Source: Rhodopirellula maiorica SM1 (GTDB lineage: Bacteria; Planctomycetota; Planctomycetia; Pirellulales; Pirellulaceae). From it: a stretch of DNA of 64,000 nt. Shown here in pieces: positions 1 to 9,299 of this stretch. Both the position numbers and the translations under genes were made by a program. Within the stretch, counting starts at the first letter, position 1. Each line of letters starts with the position of its first letter. The stretch lies in the NCBI RefSeq assembly GCF_000346295.1, contig NZ_ANOG01000025.1, positions 1 through 64,000 of the forward strand, written 5' to 3'. The notes beneath the pieces were generated by a model. The model was not told the DNA's origin and made no database searches. It was given only the letters and a program-made list of their open reading frames with translations.

Positions 1-2536
1 CAGGCACGAGAGCTCTTTTTGGCAGAAGGCGAAGATCCACTCGATACTTCGCCAGCAAGGTCAGGAAAGTTGGGGAAGTGAGCAGGGATCTTCGAATCCG
101 TCGTCCCCAAAACGATCACCATCGGCGTCTGATGCGTCGATTGGATCTGTGGATCACGATCGTCATCCCACGTCGGTATCGCTACGAGCGCATCCAGATT
201 CGGAAAAACCTCGATTCATTGCAAAAAACACGCTTACGCGATTAGTCACGTTGCTACTTGCCGCATGCGTGTTGGTTGCCGTGGGGCTGCAATTCTATAG
301 CAGTCGACAATCACAAACCCAACTTGCCCAACAAAGTGCCGCGACCGGCGATTCGCTTCGTCATCCCCACAGTGGAGAAAGCGAAATCGACCAATGGGTG
401 GCGCTATTGCGGAAAGCCGTTGATGTCCATTGGATCGATGCGGATTCGGCGCCTCACCTTGGCGAACCGATGCCGCCGCGACGCATTCAGTTCGAAAGTG
501 GATTGATTGAAATCCAAACCACCAGCGGTGCGTTGATGGTTCTCGAGGGCCCTGCCGACTTGGAAATCATCAGCGACATGGAAGTCCGATGCCGGCAAGG
601 ACGGTTTCGAGTGGATGTTCCACCGCCGGCGGAGGGTTTCCTTGTCCATGCACCGTTTGTCAAAGTGGTTGATCGCGGCACCGCGTTCGCCATGAATATC
701 AATCCAAACGAAGAAACCGAAGTTCATGTGATCGACGGCATGGTCGAACTTGTGTCGCCAACGGATACCGATTCGATGCGTGAATTGCGAAAAGGCAGTT
801 CGGTCAGCGTCGCCTCGGTGGGGGCGTACCGGGATATTCCATCGCAGTCGAACTCGTTTCCTACAGAATCGCAAATCCGTTCACGGACTCGTAACGCAAA
901 TGTGGTGCAGAAACTCGCATGGCAACGACGCCGTGACGCTTTGACAGAGCATCCGGACTGCTTGGTCTATTTCGATTTTAGCAGGTCGGAAAAAGGGGAA
1001 ACGGTTCTCACCAATCATGCGATCCATTCGGAAAATGTTGCCGACGGAACCATCATCGGTTGCAACCGAACTCAGGGACGATGGCCGGGAAAGGAAGCGT
1101 TTGAATTCAAGAACATGTCGGATCGAATTCGGTTCTCGCTTCCTGGTATCCACACGACACTCACTTGCATCACCTCGGTGCGGTTGGACGCGTTGGATAC
1201 ATCGATCAGTTCGTTGCTGACGTCCAATGGTGATTTAGTCGGCGATTTTCAGTGGTGGATTGCACCGGAATCCGCCGACTCGGCGCGTCTGTCTTTCGAA
1301 CGGCGCGAACATTCGCTACGCAGTGAAGTGCAAGCTTACCCTAGTTCACCGGTTTTCCGCCGATCGCAACTCGGTACTTGGGTGCAGTTGGCATTTGTTT
1401 GGGATGGTCAACAAGGGACGGTCCGCCAATACGTTAATGGTAATCTTGTATCAAACGAACCGATTCGTTCGTTCGGGCTCGACCATGCTCGGACGTTACG
1501 GCTTGATAACGTTGAAATCGGCAACAGTTCCTTGACCGGTGGATCCTACGCTCCGGTTCGCAACTTCAATGGCCGCATGGATGAGTTTGCAATTTTCAGT
1601 TCGGCACTGAATCCGCAGGAACTTCGTGCCTACTACGACTTGGCAAACGTGTCTTGGAGCAACACGGCAGACGATAATCGCTGGAACGAACCGGCAAATT
1701 GGTTATTAGGGATTTTGCCGGCGCAGCACGACGTTGTTCGAGTCGACCGATCGGATCGTGACAAAGCGATTGTCAATGATGAAACGATCGGGAACCTAAA
1801 CGCCATCCATGTTGGAACAGCAAAGGGCGAAAAAGGGGAAATGGATATCCTCGGTGGCACGATCACGGCGACGATCAATTCAAACAACTACACTCGCGTG
1901 GGGGTTGCTGGCGGTGACGGAGCCGTGAAGCAGTTTGATGGCGACGTTACTGTGAACGCCTTGCAAATTGGGCTCGATAAGGAGTCCCAAGGAAGCTATG
2001 AAATCAGTGGCGGCAAGTTGTTGTTGCTGCGTGGCGTCCAGTTGTCCACTAGCAGTTTGGAAGTGGGCAGTCACCAGGGCGCCGGATCCTTCGAGATTTC
2101 CGCAGGTTCGCTGGAATCACGCGCCGGTGTGACGATCGGTTACAGCGATGGTGTGGGAACGTTCCGTGTTCGTGGCTCCGACGCTTCGAAGATCCGTATC
2201 GGATCGTTTAGTAGTTTCGATGGATTTTGGGTTCAAAATACCGGCAGCACTCTAGCGGCGTTGATCGACGATCGAGGACTTAGCACGATTTTTATCGACG
2301 AAGTTGGCAACGATGGTGGTGGCGATGTGACGTTTGCCGACGGAGCATTATTAGATGTTGGTTTCGTTGACGATCCCCAGGTTGGTTCATGGGACGTCAT
2401 GAAGTGGGACGGAAAACTTAACGACCATGGATTAAGATTTGCCGAGGCGGTGGATCAAAGTGTATGGAGTTTTCAGTTCATCGATACCGATTCCTCGGGC
2501 GAACCGGATACGCTTCGCGTGACTGCGGCAAAATGA
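1..2536 (+). CDS. FecR / LamG domain protein (anti-sigma-factor-like), 5' partial
   Basis: The frame is open to the window edge, so the true start lies upstream; a GTG at 149 is only an internal candidate. From that GTG, a membrane segment at about residues 31-50 is followed by a FecR-type region (about 110-205, with the pattern GxFxVxxP...V.D.GTAF). Next comes a LamG / concanavalin-like domain (about 270-500, jelly-roll strands ending in the NGRMDEFAIF signature). The C-terminal part is a beta-rich repeat region with recurrent G.L.VG and GSFEIS-like turns, as in beta-helix surface proteins. Planctomycetes commonly pair such FecR proteins with an ECF sigma factor encoded just upstream, which would be outside this window. 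I infer a membrane-anchored anti-sigma or surface-sensing role, possibly binding glycans through LamG. The family call is good; the role is inferred. Confidence 0.8.
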   Translation, partial: RHESSFWQKAKIHSILRQQGQESWGSEQGSSNPSSPKRSPSASDASIGSVDHDRHPTSVSLRAHPDSEKPRFIAKNTLTRLVTLLLAACVLVAVGLQFYSSRQSQTQLAQQSAATGDSLRHPHSGESEIDQWVALLRKAVDVHWIDADSAPHLGEPMPPRRIQFESGLIEIQTTSGALMVLEGPADLEIISDMEVRCRQGRFRVDVPPPAEGFLVHAPFVKVVDRGTAFAMNINPNEETEVHVIDGMVELVSPTDTDSMRELRKGSSVSVASVGAYRDIPSQSNSFPTESQIRSRTRNANVVQKLAWQRRRDALTEHPDCLVYFDFSRSEKGETVLTNHAIHSENVADGTIIGCNRTQGRWPGKEAFEFKNMSDRIRFSLPGIHTTLTCITSVRLDALDTSISSLLTSNGDLVGDFQWWIAPESADSARLSFERREHSLRSEVQAYPSSPVFRRSQLGTWVQLAFVWDGQQGTVRQYVNGNLVSNEPIRSFGLDHARTLRLDNVEIGNSSLTGGSYAPVRNFNGRMDEFAIFSSALNPQELRAYYDLANVSWSNTADDNRWNEPANWLLGILPAQHDVVRVDRSDRDKAIVNDETIGNLNAIHVGTAKGEKGEMDILGGTITATINSNNYTRVGVAGGDGAVKQFDGDVTVNALQIGLDKESQGSYEISGGKLLLLRGVQLSTSSLEVGSHQGAGSFEISAGSLESRAGVTIGYSDGVGTFRVRGSDASKIRIGSFSSFDGFWVQNTGSTLAALIDDRGLSTIFIDEVGNDGGGDVTFADGALLDVGFVDDPQVGSWDVMKWDGKLNDHGLRFAEAVDQSVWSFQFIDTDSSGEPDTLRVTAAK

Positions 2537-2666
2537 AAATCATCCGTGTGGCTATTCGATAGCGTTGGCCACCAAAGAAATCCTGTTGGATTAGCGTTCT
2601 GGCGTATCGCTGTCTGCAATATCCGAGCCTATCTCTCCTCTCTTAAAACATTCTCGAGTGCACTTC

Positions 2667-5600
2667 ATGCGTTTAGTACGTCATCTTCTTGTTCTTCTAG
2701 TTTTTGGGACTTTGATTCCGATTGCGTTCGCCGAAGAGGTCAGTTCGAAAGCACCACCGCTTTCGCCTGCGGATTCGATCGCAACGATGAAAATCCAACC
2801 GGGATACGACTTGGTCCCCGTTTTGGTGGAACCTGATATCGAGGAACCCGTGGCGGCGGTGTGGGATGGGAACGGTCGCATGTATGTGATCGAGATGCGA
2901 ACCTACATGCAGGACATCGATGGTAAGAACCAATTGAAACCCACCAGTCGTGTGTCGCGGCACGAGGACACCGATGATGACGGGATCTACGACAAACACA
3001 CGGTGTTCGCGGACAATCTGTCATTACCACGAATGGTGTTGCCGCTGTTGGATCGTGTCATTATTTGTGAAACCAACTCGCTCGACTTGAAAAGTTATCA
3101 AGACACCGACGACGACGGCGTCGCCGATCGAATCGAAATGTGGTGCGAGCGAGGACGAGTAGGCAATAATCTAGAGCATCAAACCAGCGGGTTGATTTGG
3201 AATATTGATAATTGGATCTACGCCACCTACACCCATGAACGGATCCGATTTACTGATGGAAAAGTGATTCGTGAACCGTTGCCGCATGGATCGGGGCAAT
3301 GGGGATTAACTCACGATGACGAGGGCCGCATTTTCTATTCCACGGCTGGTGGCGAAAATCCCGCGATGGATTTTCAGCGACCGATTGTCTACGGGAAACT
3401 ATCGCTCCGCGGTGAGCAAGCGGCAGGCTTTCGCGAAGTCTTTCCCATCGACAACGTGCCCGATGTCCAGGGTGGACCGAAACGGCTTCGTGACGACAAC
3501 ACGTTGACAGTCTTTTCGGCCTGTTGCGGCCAATCGGTTTATCGTGGTGACCGAATGCCTGCGGATTTCCAGGGCGATTTGTTGATTCCCGAGCCGGTGG
3601 GGCGATTGATTCGTCGTGCGAAGGTCACGAACGATCAAGGTCGAGTGGTCGTCTCGAACGCCTATGATCGCAGCGAGTTCATTGCCGCGACCGATCCCAA
3701 TTTCCGTCCCGTTAACAGTGCGACGGGGCCCGATGGTTGTCTGTATATCGTCGATATGTATCGAGGCATCATCCAAGAAGGAAACTGGGTTCGCAAGGGA
3801 TCGTATTTGCGCGAAGTCGTCAGGGAATACGAACTGGAAAAAAATATTGGCCGTGGACGTATCTATCGCATCGATCATCAAACCACCACGCGTGGTCCGC
3901 AGCCAAGAATGCTTGACGAGACTCCTGCGGAACTGGTTTCGCACCTCTCGCATCCCAACGGTTGGTGGCGCAGCGAAGCTCAGAAGTTAATCGTGTTGCA
4001 CGGCGACCGTAGCGTCGTGCCCACGCTGGAAACGATGGCAACAACTCACGAGAACCCGTTGGCAAGGCTGCATGCGATGTGGACACTCGAAGGGCTCGAC
4101 GCGGTCACAGCGGCGTTGCTGATCGACGCGTTGGCGGACGCGGATTGGCGAGTCCGTAGTGCGGCGCTGAGAATCGCGGAGCCTCAGATGGCAGCGGATC
4201 GTTCTCTCGACATGGCGATCAAAGAATTGATGGATGATGAAAATCCCAATGTTTTGATTCAAATGATGCTTTCGATCGGTCACGGGCGACATCCCCAAGC
4301 CGCAGCGTGGACTGAACAGATCGTGGCAGCCCACAAAGAGAACTCGGCGATCAGCGAATTGCATAGCCAGATCGTTGCCAATCGTGAAGCGGCGTTGGCG
4401 GAACAAAGGAAACTCGAGGAACTGCGCCGACACAACAAGATGCTCGCGGAATCGGTCGAGCGTGGGGCAATCACCTACAAGACACTCTGCACGGAGTGCC
4501 ATGGCGCCGATGGAACCGGTCAACGCTCGCCCGACAATCACGATCTTGTCTTGGCTCCACCGCTTGCTGGTTCAGCCCGTGTGTTGGGGCACAAAGAACG
4601 GCTGACGCGAATTTTGCTGCATGGCTTGGTCGGTCCCGTTGACGAAACAACCTATGCGGCTGGTTTAATGTTGCCGATGGTGGCACATGATGATCGCTGG
4701 ATTGCCGACGTGGCTAACTTTGTTCGCAATCAGTGGGGAAATAATGGTTCGCTGGTCGAGCAAGCGGATGTGGCGCGAATTCGCGATGATTCGTCCGGTC
4801 GCATCGGGCCGTGGACGCTTGCCGAATTAAACTATTTCGACCCGGCGGAACTTGATCGGGATCAATGGACGTTGACAGCCAGTCACAACGCGAAGCATGT
4901 ATCGGCGGCGATCGATGGAAATGAAAAAACGCGGTGGGACACGGCGACCTACCAGAAACCGGGAATGTGGTTCGCAGTCGAATTCCCAAAACCGATTCGT
5001 TTGATGTCGCTGACTTTGGATACCCAACACTCGCGAGCAGATTATCCTCGGCAATTTGTGATTCATGTTTCGGCCGACGGCAAGGATTGGGGCGACCCGG
5101 TTGCCGACGGGGTGGGCGACGATCCGGTCACCTTGATCGAATTGGACTGTCCCGAACCAGTAAAACACGTCCGCATCACGCAAACGGGCAAGGCACGAAA
5201 AAACTATTGGTCGATTCACGAGTTGGCAATTAAAGGGATGTCGGCCGACGCCAAGCCGACCGAATCGCTGGCGCAAACGCTTGCCGACGCGGATCCTGAG
5301 CAGCTCGCCGCCGAGGCCAGAGAGCATGGCGATCCAAAACTGGGAGCCACGTTGTTTTACAACGCCGCATTGTCGTGCGCGAATTGTCACGACCCTGCCA
5401 ATGGCCCGCAGTTGGCGCCTGATCTCGCTTCGCGGCGGGATGGCGTGACCGATCGTTTTCTTGTCGAATCCGTACTCGATCCGTCCAAAGACATTCGCAA
5501 GGATTATTCGCAGTTGATGGTGTTGACCGTCGATGGAGTGAGCTTGATGGGATTCGTGCAGAGCGAGAGCGACGAAACGCTTGTATTGCGTGATCCCGCG

Positions 5601-5819
5601 AGCGGCAAACTGATTGAGATTGCTCAAGACGACATCGAGTTTTCCAAACCATCGACCATTTCAGCGATGCCAGCAGGACTGGTCAATCCTTTAGCAAGCA
5701 AGCAACAATTTCTTGATCTGGTCCGGTTTCTGATGGAGATCAATGGTGGCGGCGCAGAGCCGTTACAAACGTTGACCAAAGGGGTTCGTCCGGCGAAGGG
5801 GAATGCGACGGCACACTAA
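2667..5819 (+). CDS. PVC-type membrane-bound dehydrogenase / cytochrome c protein with HEAT and discoidin domains
   Basis: A secreted multidomain protein of about 1050 residues. The ATG at 2667 is preferred over an in-frame GTG at 2658 because it begins a clean signal peptide ending near AFA. The N-terminal part is the PVC-specific beta-propeller 'dehydrogenase' domain (repeated D.DDDG..D turns). A HEAT-like helical region follows at about 415-540. A first haem motif CTECH lies near residue 608, an F5/8-type discoidin domain at about 735-865, and a second haem motif CANCH near residue 904 inside a C-terminal cytochrome c region with a conserved DPSK.I...Y segment. Such proteins are abundant in Planctomycetes and Verrucomicrobia and are presumed to oxidise sugars or related substrates in the periplasm; the substrate is unknown. 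It follows the FecR/LamG gene by 130 bp on the same strand. Confidence 0.85.
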   Translation: MRLVRHLLVLLVFGTLIPIAFAEEVSSKAPPLSPADSIATMKIQPGYDLVPVLVEPDIEEPVAAVWDGNGRMYVIEMRTYMQDIDGKNQLKPTSRVSRHEDTDDDGIYDKHTVFADNLSLPRMVLPLLDRVIICETNSLDLKSYQDTDDDGVADRIEMWCERGRVGNNLEHQTSGLIWNIDNWIYATYTHERIRFTDGKVIREPLPHGSGQWGLTHDDEGRIFYSTAGGENPAMDFQRPIVYGKLSLRGEQAAGFREVFPIDNVPDVQGGPKRLRDDNTLTVFSACCGQSVYRGDRMPADFQGDLLIPEPVGRLIRRAKVTNDQGRVVVSNAYDRSEFIAATDPNFRPVNSATGPDGCLYIVDMYRGIIQEGNWVRKGSYLREVVREYELEKNIGRGRIYRIDHQTTTRGPQPRMLDETPAELVSHLSHPNGWWRSEAQKLIVLHGDRSVVPTLETMATTHENPLARLHAMWTLEGLDAVTAALLIDALADADWRVRSAALRIAEPQMAADRSLDMAIKELMDDENPNVLIQMMLSIGHGRHPQAAAWTEQIVAAHKENSAISELHSQIVANREAALAEQRKLEELRRHNKMLAESVERGAITYKTLCTECHGADGTGQRSPDNHDLVLAPPLAGSARVLGHKERLTRILLHGLVGPVDETTYAAGLMLPMVAHDDRWIADVANFVRNQWGNNGSLVEQADVARIRDDSSGRIGPWTLAELNYFDPAELDRDQWTLTASHNAKHVSAAIDGNEKTRWDTATYQKPGMWFAVEFPKPIRLMSLTLDTQHSRADYPRQFVIHVSADGKDWGDPVADGVGDDPVTLIELDCPEPVKHVRITQTGKARKNYWSIHELAIKGMSADAKPTESLAQTLADADPEQLAAEAREHGDPKLGATLFYNAALSCANCHDPANGPQLAPDLASRRDGVTDRFLVESVLDPSKDIRKDYSQLMVLTVDGVSLMGFVQSESDETLVLRDPASGKLIEIAQDDIEFSKPSTISAMPAGLVNPLASKQQFLDLVRFLMEINGGGAEPLQTLTKGVRPAKGNATAH

Positions 5820-5828
5820 GACGAATTC

Positions 5829-5845
5829 GCTGAACCCGATTCAGC
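5829..5845. terminator. Small hairpin between convergent genes
   Basis: GCTGAA and TTCAGC form a perfect 6-bp inverted repeat around the loop CCCGA, 10 bp after the stop of the cytochrome protein and just before the end of the convergent dioxygenase. There is no clear T tract, so a terminator role rests mainly on position. Confidence 0.3.
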
Positions 5846-5879
5846 TCGGCCGTGGATCACGCTCGCGCTCGAACCGGTG

Positions 5880-6626
5880 TCAGCGACCGCGACGTTGCCA
5901 TTCTGGTTTCCCGATGCCGTGCATTCGGCCTTGCTCGTCTTCTTGAGCGGTGACGCCTAGCACGATATCAAAATCCACGGCCAACTCGCCAATCGTTGAA
6001 TCCACAAGTGGTTTGAAGTCACCGAGGACCGTTTGGCGAGATGTTGGATCGATGCGGCGAAGGATGCCGTCGCGTTTGTTCTCGGGATGTCCTTTGACGT
6101 ACAGCTGCGTCGTCAAGATGCGGTGGCCGCTTTTGCTGACACCAAAGTGAATGTGCGGCGTTCGCCCTGGATACGGCACCGGTTTGATCGTGCGGAAGTA
6201 ATACTGTCCTTTGGAATCGGTCAAGAAACGACCATAGCCCTGAAAGTTCTTGTCTTGATTGACGCGGTTGGTCGTATCGTTCGTATTGATGTACACCGCG
6301 TTGTTATCGACTTGCCAAATTTCGACAAAGGCGTTGCGAACGGGATTGCCTTTGGCGTCGAGCACACGTCCGGTCAAATGAGTGATCTCGCCAACCGCGG
6401 GCGTGATCGAATCATTGATCACCAACAGGTCGTTGTCGGTATCGAGCGGCATTTTGTTTGGATAAAACGGTCCTTCGGTCTGGGCCGGCGTCTCGATCAG
6501 GTCGGCGAAAACGTTGGAAGTCGACAGCGTGGTCGCAGCCAACGCGATTCCGCTTTGCAGCATCGCACGTCGACCCATCACGTTACGAGCGATGCCGCGG
6601 GGAGTATTGAAGGGATGGCGGATCAT
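5880..6626 (-). CDS. Intradiol ring-cleavage dioxygenase (protocatechuate 3,4-dioxygenase-like), Tat-exported
   Basis: A 248-residue protein of the Fe(III) intradiol dioxygenase family, which opens catechol-type rings between the two hydroxyls. The N-terminus carries a twin-arginine signal (RR at 19-20, then a hydrophobic stretch ending at about 41), so it probably acts outside the cytoplasm. The four expected iron ligands are visible: Tyr112 in the VYIN segment, Tyr152 in PVPYPGR, and His158 and His160 in TPHIHF. The conserved TGRV.D..G.P and GRF.TD..G.Y.FRTIKP blocks support the fold. No other aromatic-catabolism gene is nearby, so the substrate is unknown. Free-living exported intradiol dioxygenases occur widely in planctomycetes and may act on plant or algal phenolics. 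Confidence 0.88.
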   Translation of the reverse strand: MIRHPFNTPRGIARNVMGRRAMLQSGIALAATTLSTSNVFADLIETPAQTEGPFYPNKMPLDTDNDLLVINDSITPAVGEITHLTGRVLDAKGNPVRNAFVEIWQVDNNAVYINTNDTTNRVNQDKNFQGYGRFLTDSKGQYYFRTIKPVPYPGRTPHIHFGVSKSGHRILTTQLYVKGHPENKRDGILRRIDPTSRQTVLGDFKPLVDSTIGELAVDFDIVLGVTAQEDEQGRMHGIGKPEWQRRGR

Positions 6627-6795
6627 GGTATTTTCTCGACCTGCGTTTGTGTGCGGGAATGGATCGGAAGGGCGTCCTTCGTGCTCGATCCTAGCGTTTG
6701 TATTCTATCCTGATCCAACCTGCCGCGTGGTCATCTGTTTCGCGTGGATTCAAGCGAAATTTTAGTAAAGCTAGACATCTCACGCCGTATTCTGC

Positions 6796-7911
6796 TTACC
6801 CCTGACGTCGTCTTCGGCCCACCTCCTTGAGCGTCGCAAGATCTTCGGGGTGAATCGATCCGTCAGGCAGCGGTCCCGTATTGAGCAGCAGATTTGCATT
6901 CATTGATTTCGCGGTGGCCAACATTTCCATCACTTGATCGGCGGTTTTATGCTTGCCATCGTCCGTTTTCATGTAGCCCCATCCATGCGGCTGCAACGTG
7001 TCGCAGATTTCGAGCGGAACATCCGATTCGCCTTTCCAGTGACGTTCGGGGGCCTTGAAATCTTCGGTTCCGAGCAGCCCTTGTTTGTACGACACCAACA
7101 CCTGCGGCTGCATACTGTGAATGTGATCGTACAGTTGTTGCGTCTTAAATTCGTGCATCTTTTTTTTGCGAGATGCGGGGGTCGCAAAACCATCAAGCCA
7201 AATACCGGCGATCGGCCCATAGTGGGTCAACAGTTCGGTGATTTGGTTCTTCATGAACTCGACGTAGATCTGTAAGTCGTGTTCCTTGCCGCTGGCATAA
7301 AACGATTCAGGCGGATTGTACTTGGGCCGCGCCGATCCGCCCCAGCCCCAATTGTTCGGCGCGTGCGGATGTCGCCAATCGCGGCCGTGAGAATAATAGA
7401 GGAAAAAGCCAAGTCCCTTGTTTTGGCACTGCTCGGCGACCTCCGCGACCAAGTCTCGCTTTGCGGGCGTGTTCGTGCTCTTGAAATCGGTGTACTTCGA
7501 GTCGAACAGACAGAAACTGTCATGGTGCCGCGTGGTCAAATTGATGTACTTCATACCGGCATCCAAAGCCATGTCGGTGATGAAGTCCGCATCAAAATTT
7601 TCAGCGGTAAAACGACTTGCTAGTTTTTCATACTCTTTGACGCGGATCTTCTCTTTGATCATCACCCATTCGTGGCGTCCCAACAACGAATAAAGACCGT
7701 AGTGGATGAACAAACCGAACTCTGCTTGGCGAAACCACTGTAACGCCGCCCCCCGAGGGTCAACCGCGTACTGTTCCGCCACGTCCTGCAAATACGTTGG
7801 GACGGAGACATCCGCATCAAGCGCCGCCGTATCGTCAGCAACGACAGCCGAGGAGGTGGCGAGTGCGGCACCCGCAAGGCCTGATGTAATAAAATTGCGG
7901 CGTGAAATCAT
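6796..7911 (-). CDS. Alpha-L-fucosidase, GH29, short Tat-type form
   Basis: A 371-residue GH29 enzyme that would hydrolyse terminal alpha-L-fucose with retention. The start at 7911 begins a twin-arginine signal (MISRRNF followed by a hydrophobic AAALATS-type core); an in-frame extension upstream to 8226 overlaps the next gene and looks spurious. The TIM-barrel hallmarks are present: FGLFIHYGLYS near 65-75, TTRHHDSFCLFDS at 127-138, FYYS-like LYYSHGRDW, and the presumed nucleophile Asp240 in GIWLDG. The protein stops soon after the catalytic domain (ending LKEVGRR...), so it lacks the C-terminal beta-sandwich seen in the other two GH29 proteins here. An esterase gene ends 59 bp upstream on the same strand, suggesting a two-gene transcript. 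Confidence 0.9.
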   Translation of the reverse strand: MISRRNFITSGLAGAALATSSAVVADDTAALDADVSVPTYLQDVAEQYAVDPRGAALQWFRQAEFGLFIHYGLYSLLGRHEWVMIKEKIRVKEYEKLASRFTAENFDADFITDMALDAGMKYINLTTRHHDSFCLFDSKYTDFKSTNTPAKRDLVAEVAEQCQNKGLGFFLYYSHGRDWRHPHAPNNWGWGGSARPKYNPPESFYASGKEHDLQIYVEFMKNQITELLTHYGPIAGIWLDGFATPASRKKKMHEFKTQQLYDHIHSMQPQVLVSYKQGLLGTEDFKAPERHWKGESDVPLEICDTLQPHGWGYMKTDDGKHKTADQVMEMLATAKSMNANLLLNTGPLPDGSIHPEDLATLKEVGRRRRQG

Positions 7912-7970
7912 GTGGTTTTTCTCTGACAGTACTCTAAAGGTTGTGGGAACGGGGCAGTCGATTCGAGTTT

Positions 7971-8933
7971 CTACTTTTCGTTTCGCGTTAGACGATCGAT
8001 CAAATAGGCGTGGACCGTGTGATGTTTTGCATCGGGGGCGCCGGGGTAATACAGCTCGCTTTCGACGTTCTTGGATTGAAGGTGCTCGTGCAGCTTTAGT
8101 CCAAAGTTGGATGTGTGCGTAGGGTCGCCTTGTTTCTTCCCGATCGCAGGTGTATTGCTGTAAAACAAATAGGTCGCAGGATCGTCGCTCGATACCAATG
8201 CATAGGGAGAATACTCGGCGATCCAATCGGCAATGGCATCACGTTGGGCAAGGAAGGCATCGAAATCCAATTGGAATTCTTTCGGCCCCGGTTTGAAGAT
8301 TCCAAAGGCGTGGCTGCCGTAATTACTATTGGGCGTCCATTGTTTCATCTGAACCGGATCCAATGTCGTCTGCGGTCGTATCGTCGCCGTACAGAACAAG
8401 CGAGTGGATTGACGGGCCACCGGATCCTCGCTATCGAGGTCCGCCATGTCATCGTGGAAGGCAAGCCACAGACTGGTGCAACCGCCTGCGGAACCGCCAC
8501 TGGCCGCGATCCGCTGCGGGTCGAAATTCCATTGGGCCGCGTGGGTGCGAACAAATTGTAACGCCCGTGCTGCGTCCTGCAGCGGAGCTTTGACGGGCGG
8601 TTTGATGTCTGCCGCAACCGCGTCTTGGATATAGCGATATTGGATCGACACCACCGAGATTTTGTGTTCGAGCAGGATCGACAACATGTTCAACAAATTC
8701 TTGTCTTGCGGATCACCTCCACGCCACCCACCCCCATGGATATAGAAAAGCAACGGAGTGGGCGAATCCGACTCTGCTTGCCAAAAATAGAGGAATTGCT
8801 TGGGATGCTGTCCGTAAGGCACTTTTGACAACGTCGGTTCCGGTGCCTTCGGGGCTGATTGAGCTTGCGCCACCGCATTGCACCCAATCACCAATGCTGT
8901 TACCGCAACAAGCAAGCGAATTTGGTAAATCAT
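7971..8933 (-). CDS. Secreted alpha/beta-hydrolase esterase (carbohydrate-esterase-like)
   Basis: A 320-residue alpha/beta hydrolase. The start at 8933 gives a proper export signal; a longer in-frame form to 9026 adds an unlikely 31-residue leader. The signal contains VIGC at 15-18, which could be a lipobox, or it may be cut at AQA. The oxyanion motif HGGGW (66-70) and the nucleophile elbow GGSAG (Ser148) are typical of the HSL/BD-FAE group of esterases, which remove acetyl or feruloyl groups from polysaccharides. A C-terminal HHTVH block probably supplies the catalytic histidine. It lies upstream of, and co-directional with, the short GH29 fucosidase, which fits de-esterification of a fucosylated glycan. 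The precise substrate cannot be read from the sequence. Confidence 0.8.
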   Translation of the reverse strand: MIYQIRLLVAVTALVIGCNAVAQAQSAPKAPEPTLSKVPYGQHPKQFLYFWQAESDSPTPLLFYIHGGGWRGGDPQDKNLLNMLSILLEHKISVVSIQYRYIQDAVAADIKPPVKAPLQDAARALQFVRTHAAQWNFDPQRIAASGGSAGGCTSLWLAFHDDMADLDSEDPVARQSTRLFCTATIRPQTTLDPVQMKQWTPNSNYGSHAFGIFKPGPKEFQLDFDAFLAQRDAIADWIAEYSPYALVSSDDPATYLFYSNTPAIGKKQGDPTHTSNFGLKLHEHLQSKNVESELYYPGAPDAKHHTVHAYLIDRLTRNEK

Positions 8934-9299
8934 TATTCGAGGTCTCAAGTGAAAGTGTGCGGAAGGTATCCGAGCGGGAATCGTTTTGCGCGTATCGAAC
9001 CGTAGGCAAATTGACGGAACTGTCAATCATTTAGACTAGCTAGATTGGCGGCGTTGTCATTAGCTAATTACGACGGGACATTGATAGATTGCGTCATGCG
9101 TACTTCGGATGCCCAATTCGCCACAGCCTAAGCAGTGCGACGCGAGCGGGCAGTCAGGCACGCGGGCAGCCAGGCAGCCAACGAATGGGCGTTTCTTGAT
9201 ATTTTGCCGGATTGGCCGCGCAATAGCCCTTACCGATGCTCTGCACTATCCTGGGATCACGTGAGAAGCGTTTGGTAGGTGCAGCAAATTGTGGTGGTG
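8934..9299. promoter_or_regulatory. Divergent intergenic region between esterase and sensor kinase
   Basis: 366 bp separate the divergent esterase and histidine-kinase genes, so both promoters should lie here. The only visible structure is a short imperfect direct repetition around 9151-9180 (GGCAGTCAGGCA / GGCAGCCAGGCA). No gene, convincing -35/-10 pair or strong operator was found. Confidence 0.35.

Noticed and set aside
4827-5627. A 266-codon minus-strand frame inside the PVC cytochrome gene
   Set aside because: It overlaps the discoidin and haem regions of a well-supported gene and has a low-information composition.
5880-6626. Apparent loss of one tyrosine iron ligand in the intradiol dioxygenase
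   Set aside because: Counting against Pseudomonas PcaH shows the equatorial Tyr is the one in the GRY segment, which aligns with Tyr112 in VYIN, so all four ligands are present.
7912-8226. N-terminal extension of the short GH29 fucosidase
   Set aside because: It overlaps the upstream esterase gene and places the twin-arginine signal more than 100 residues into the protein.
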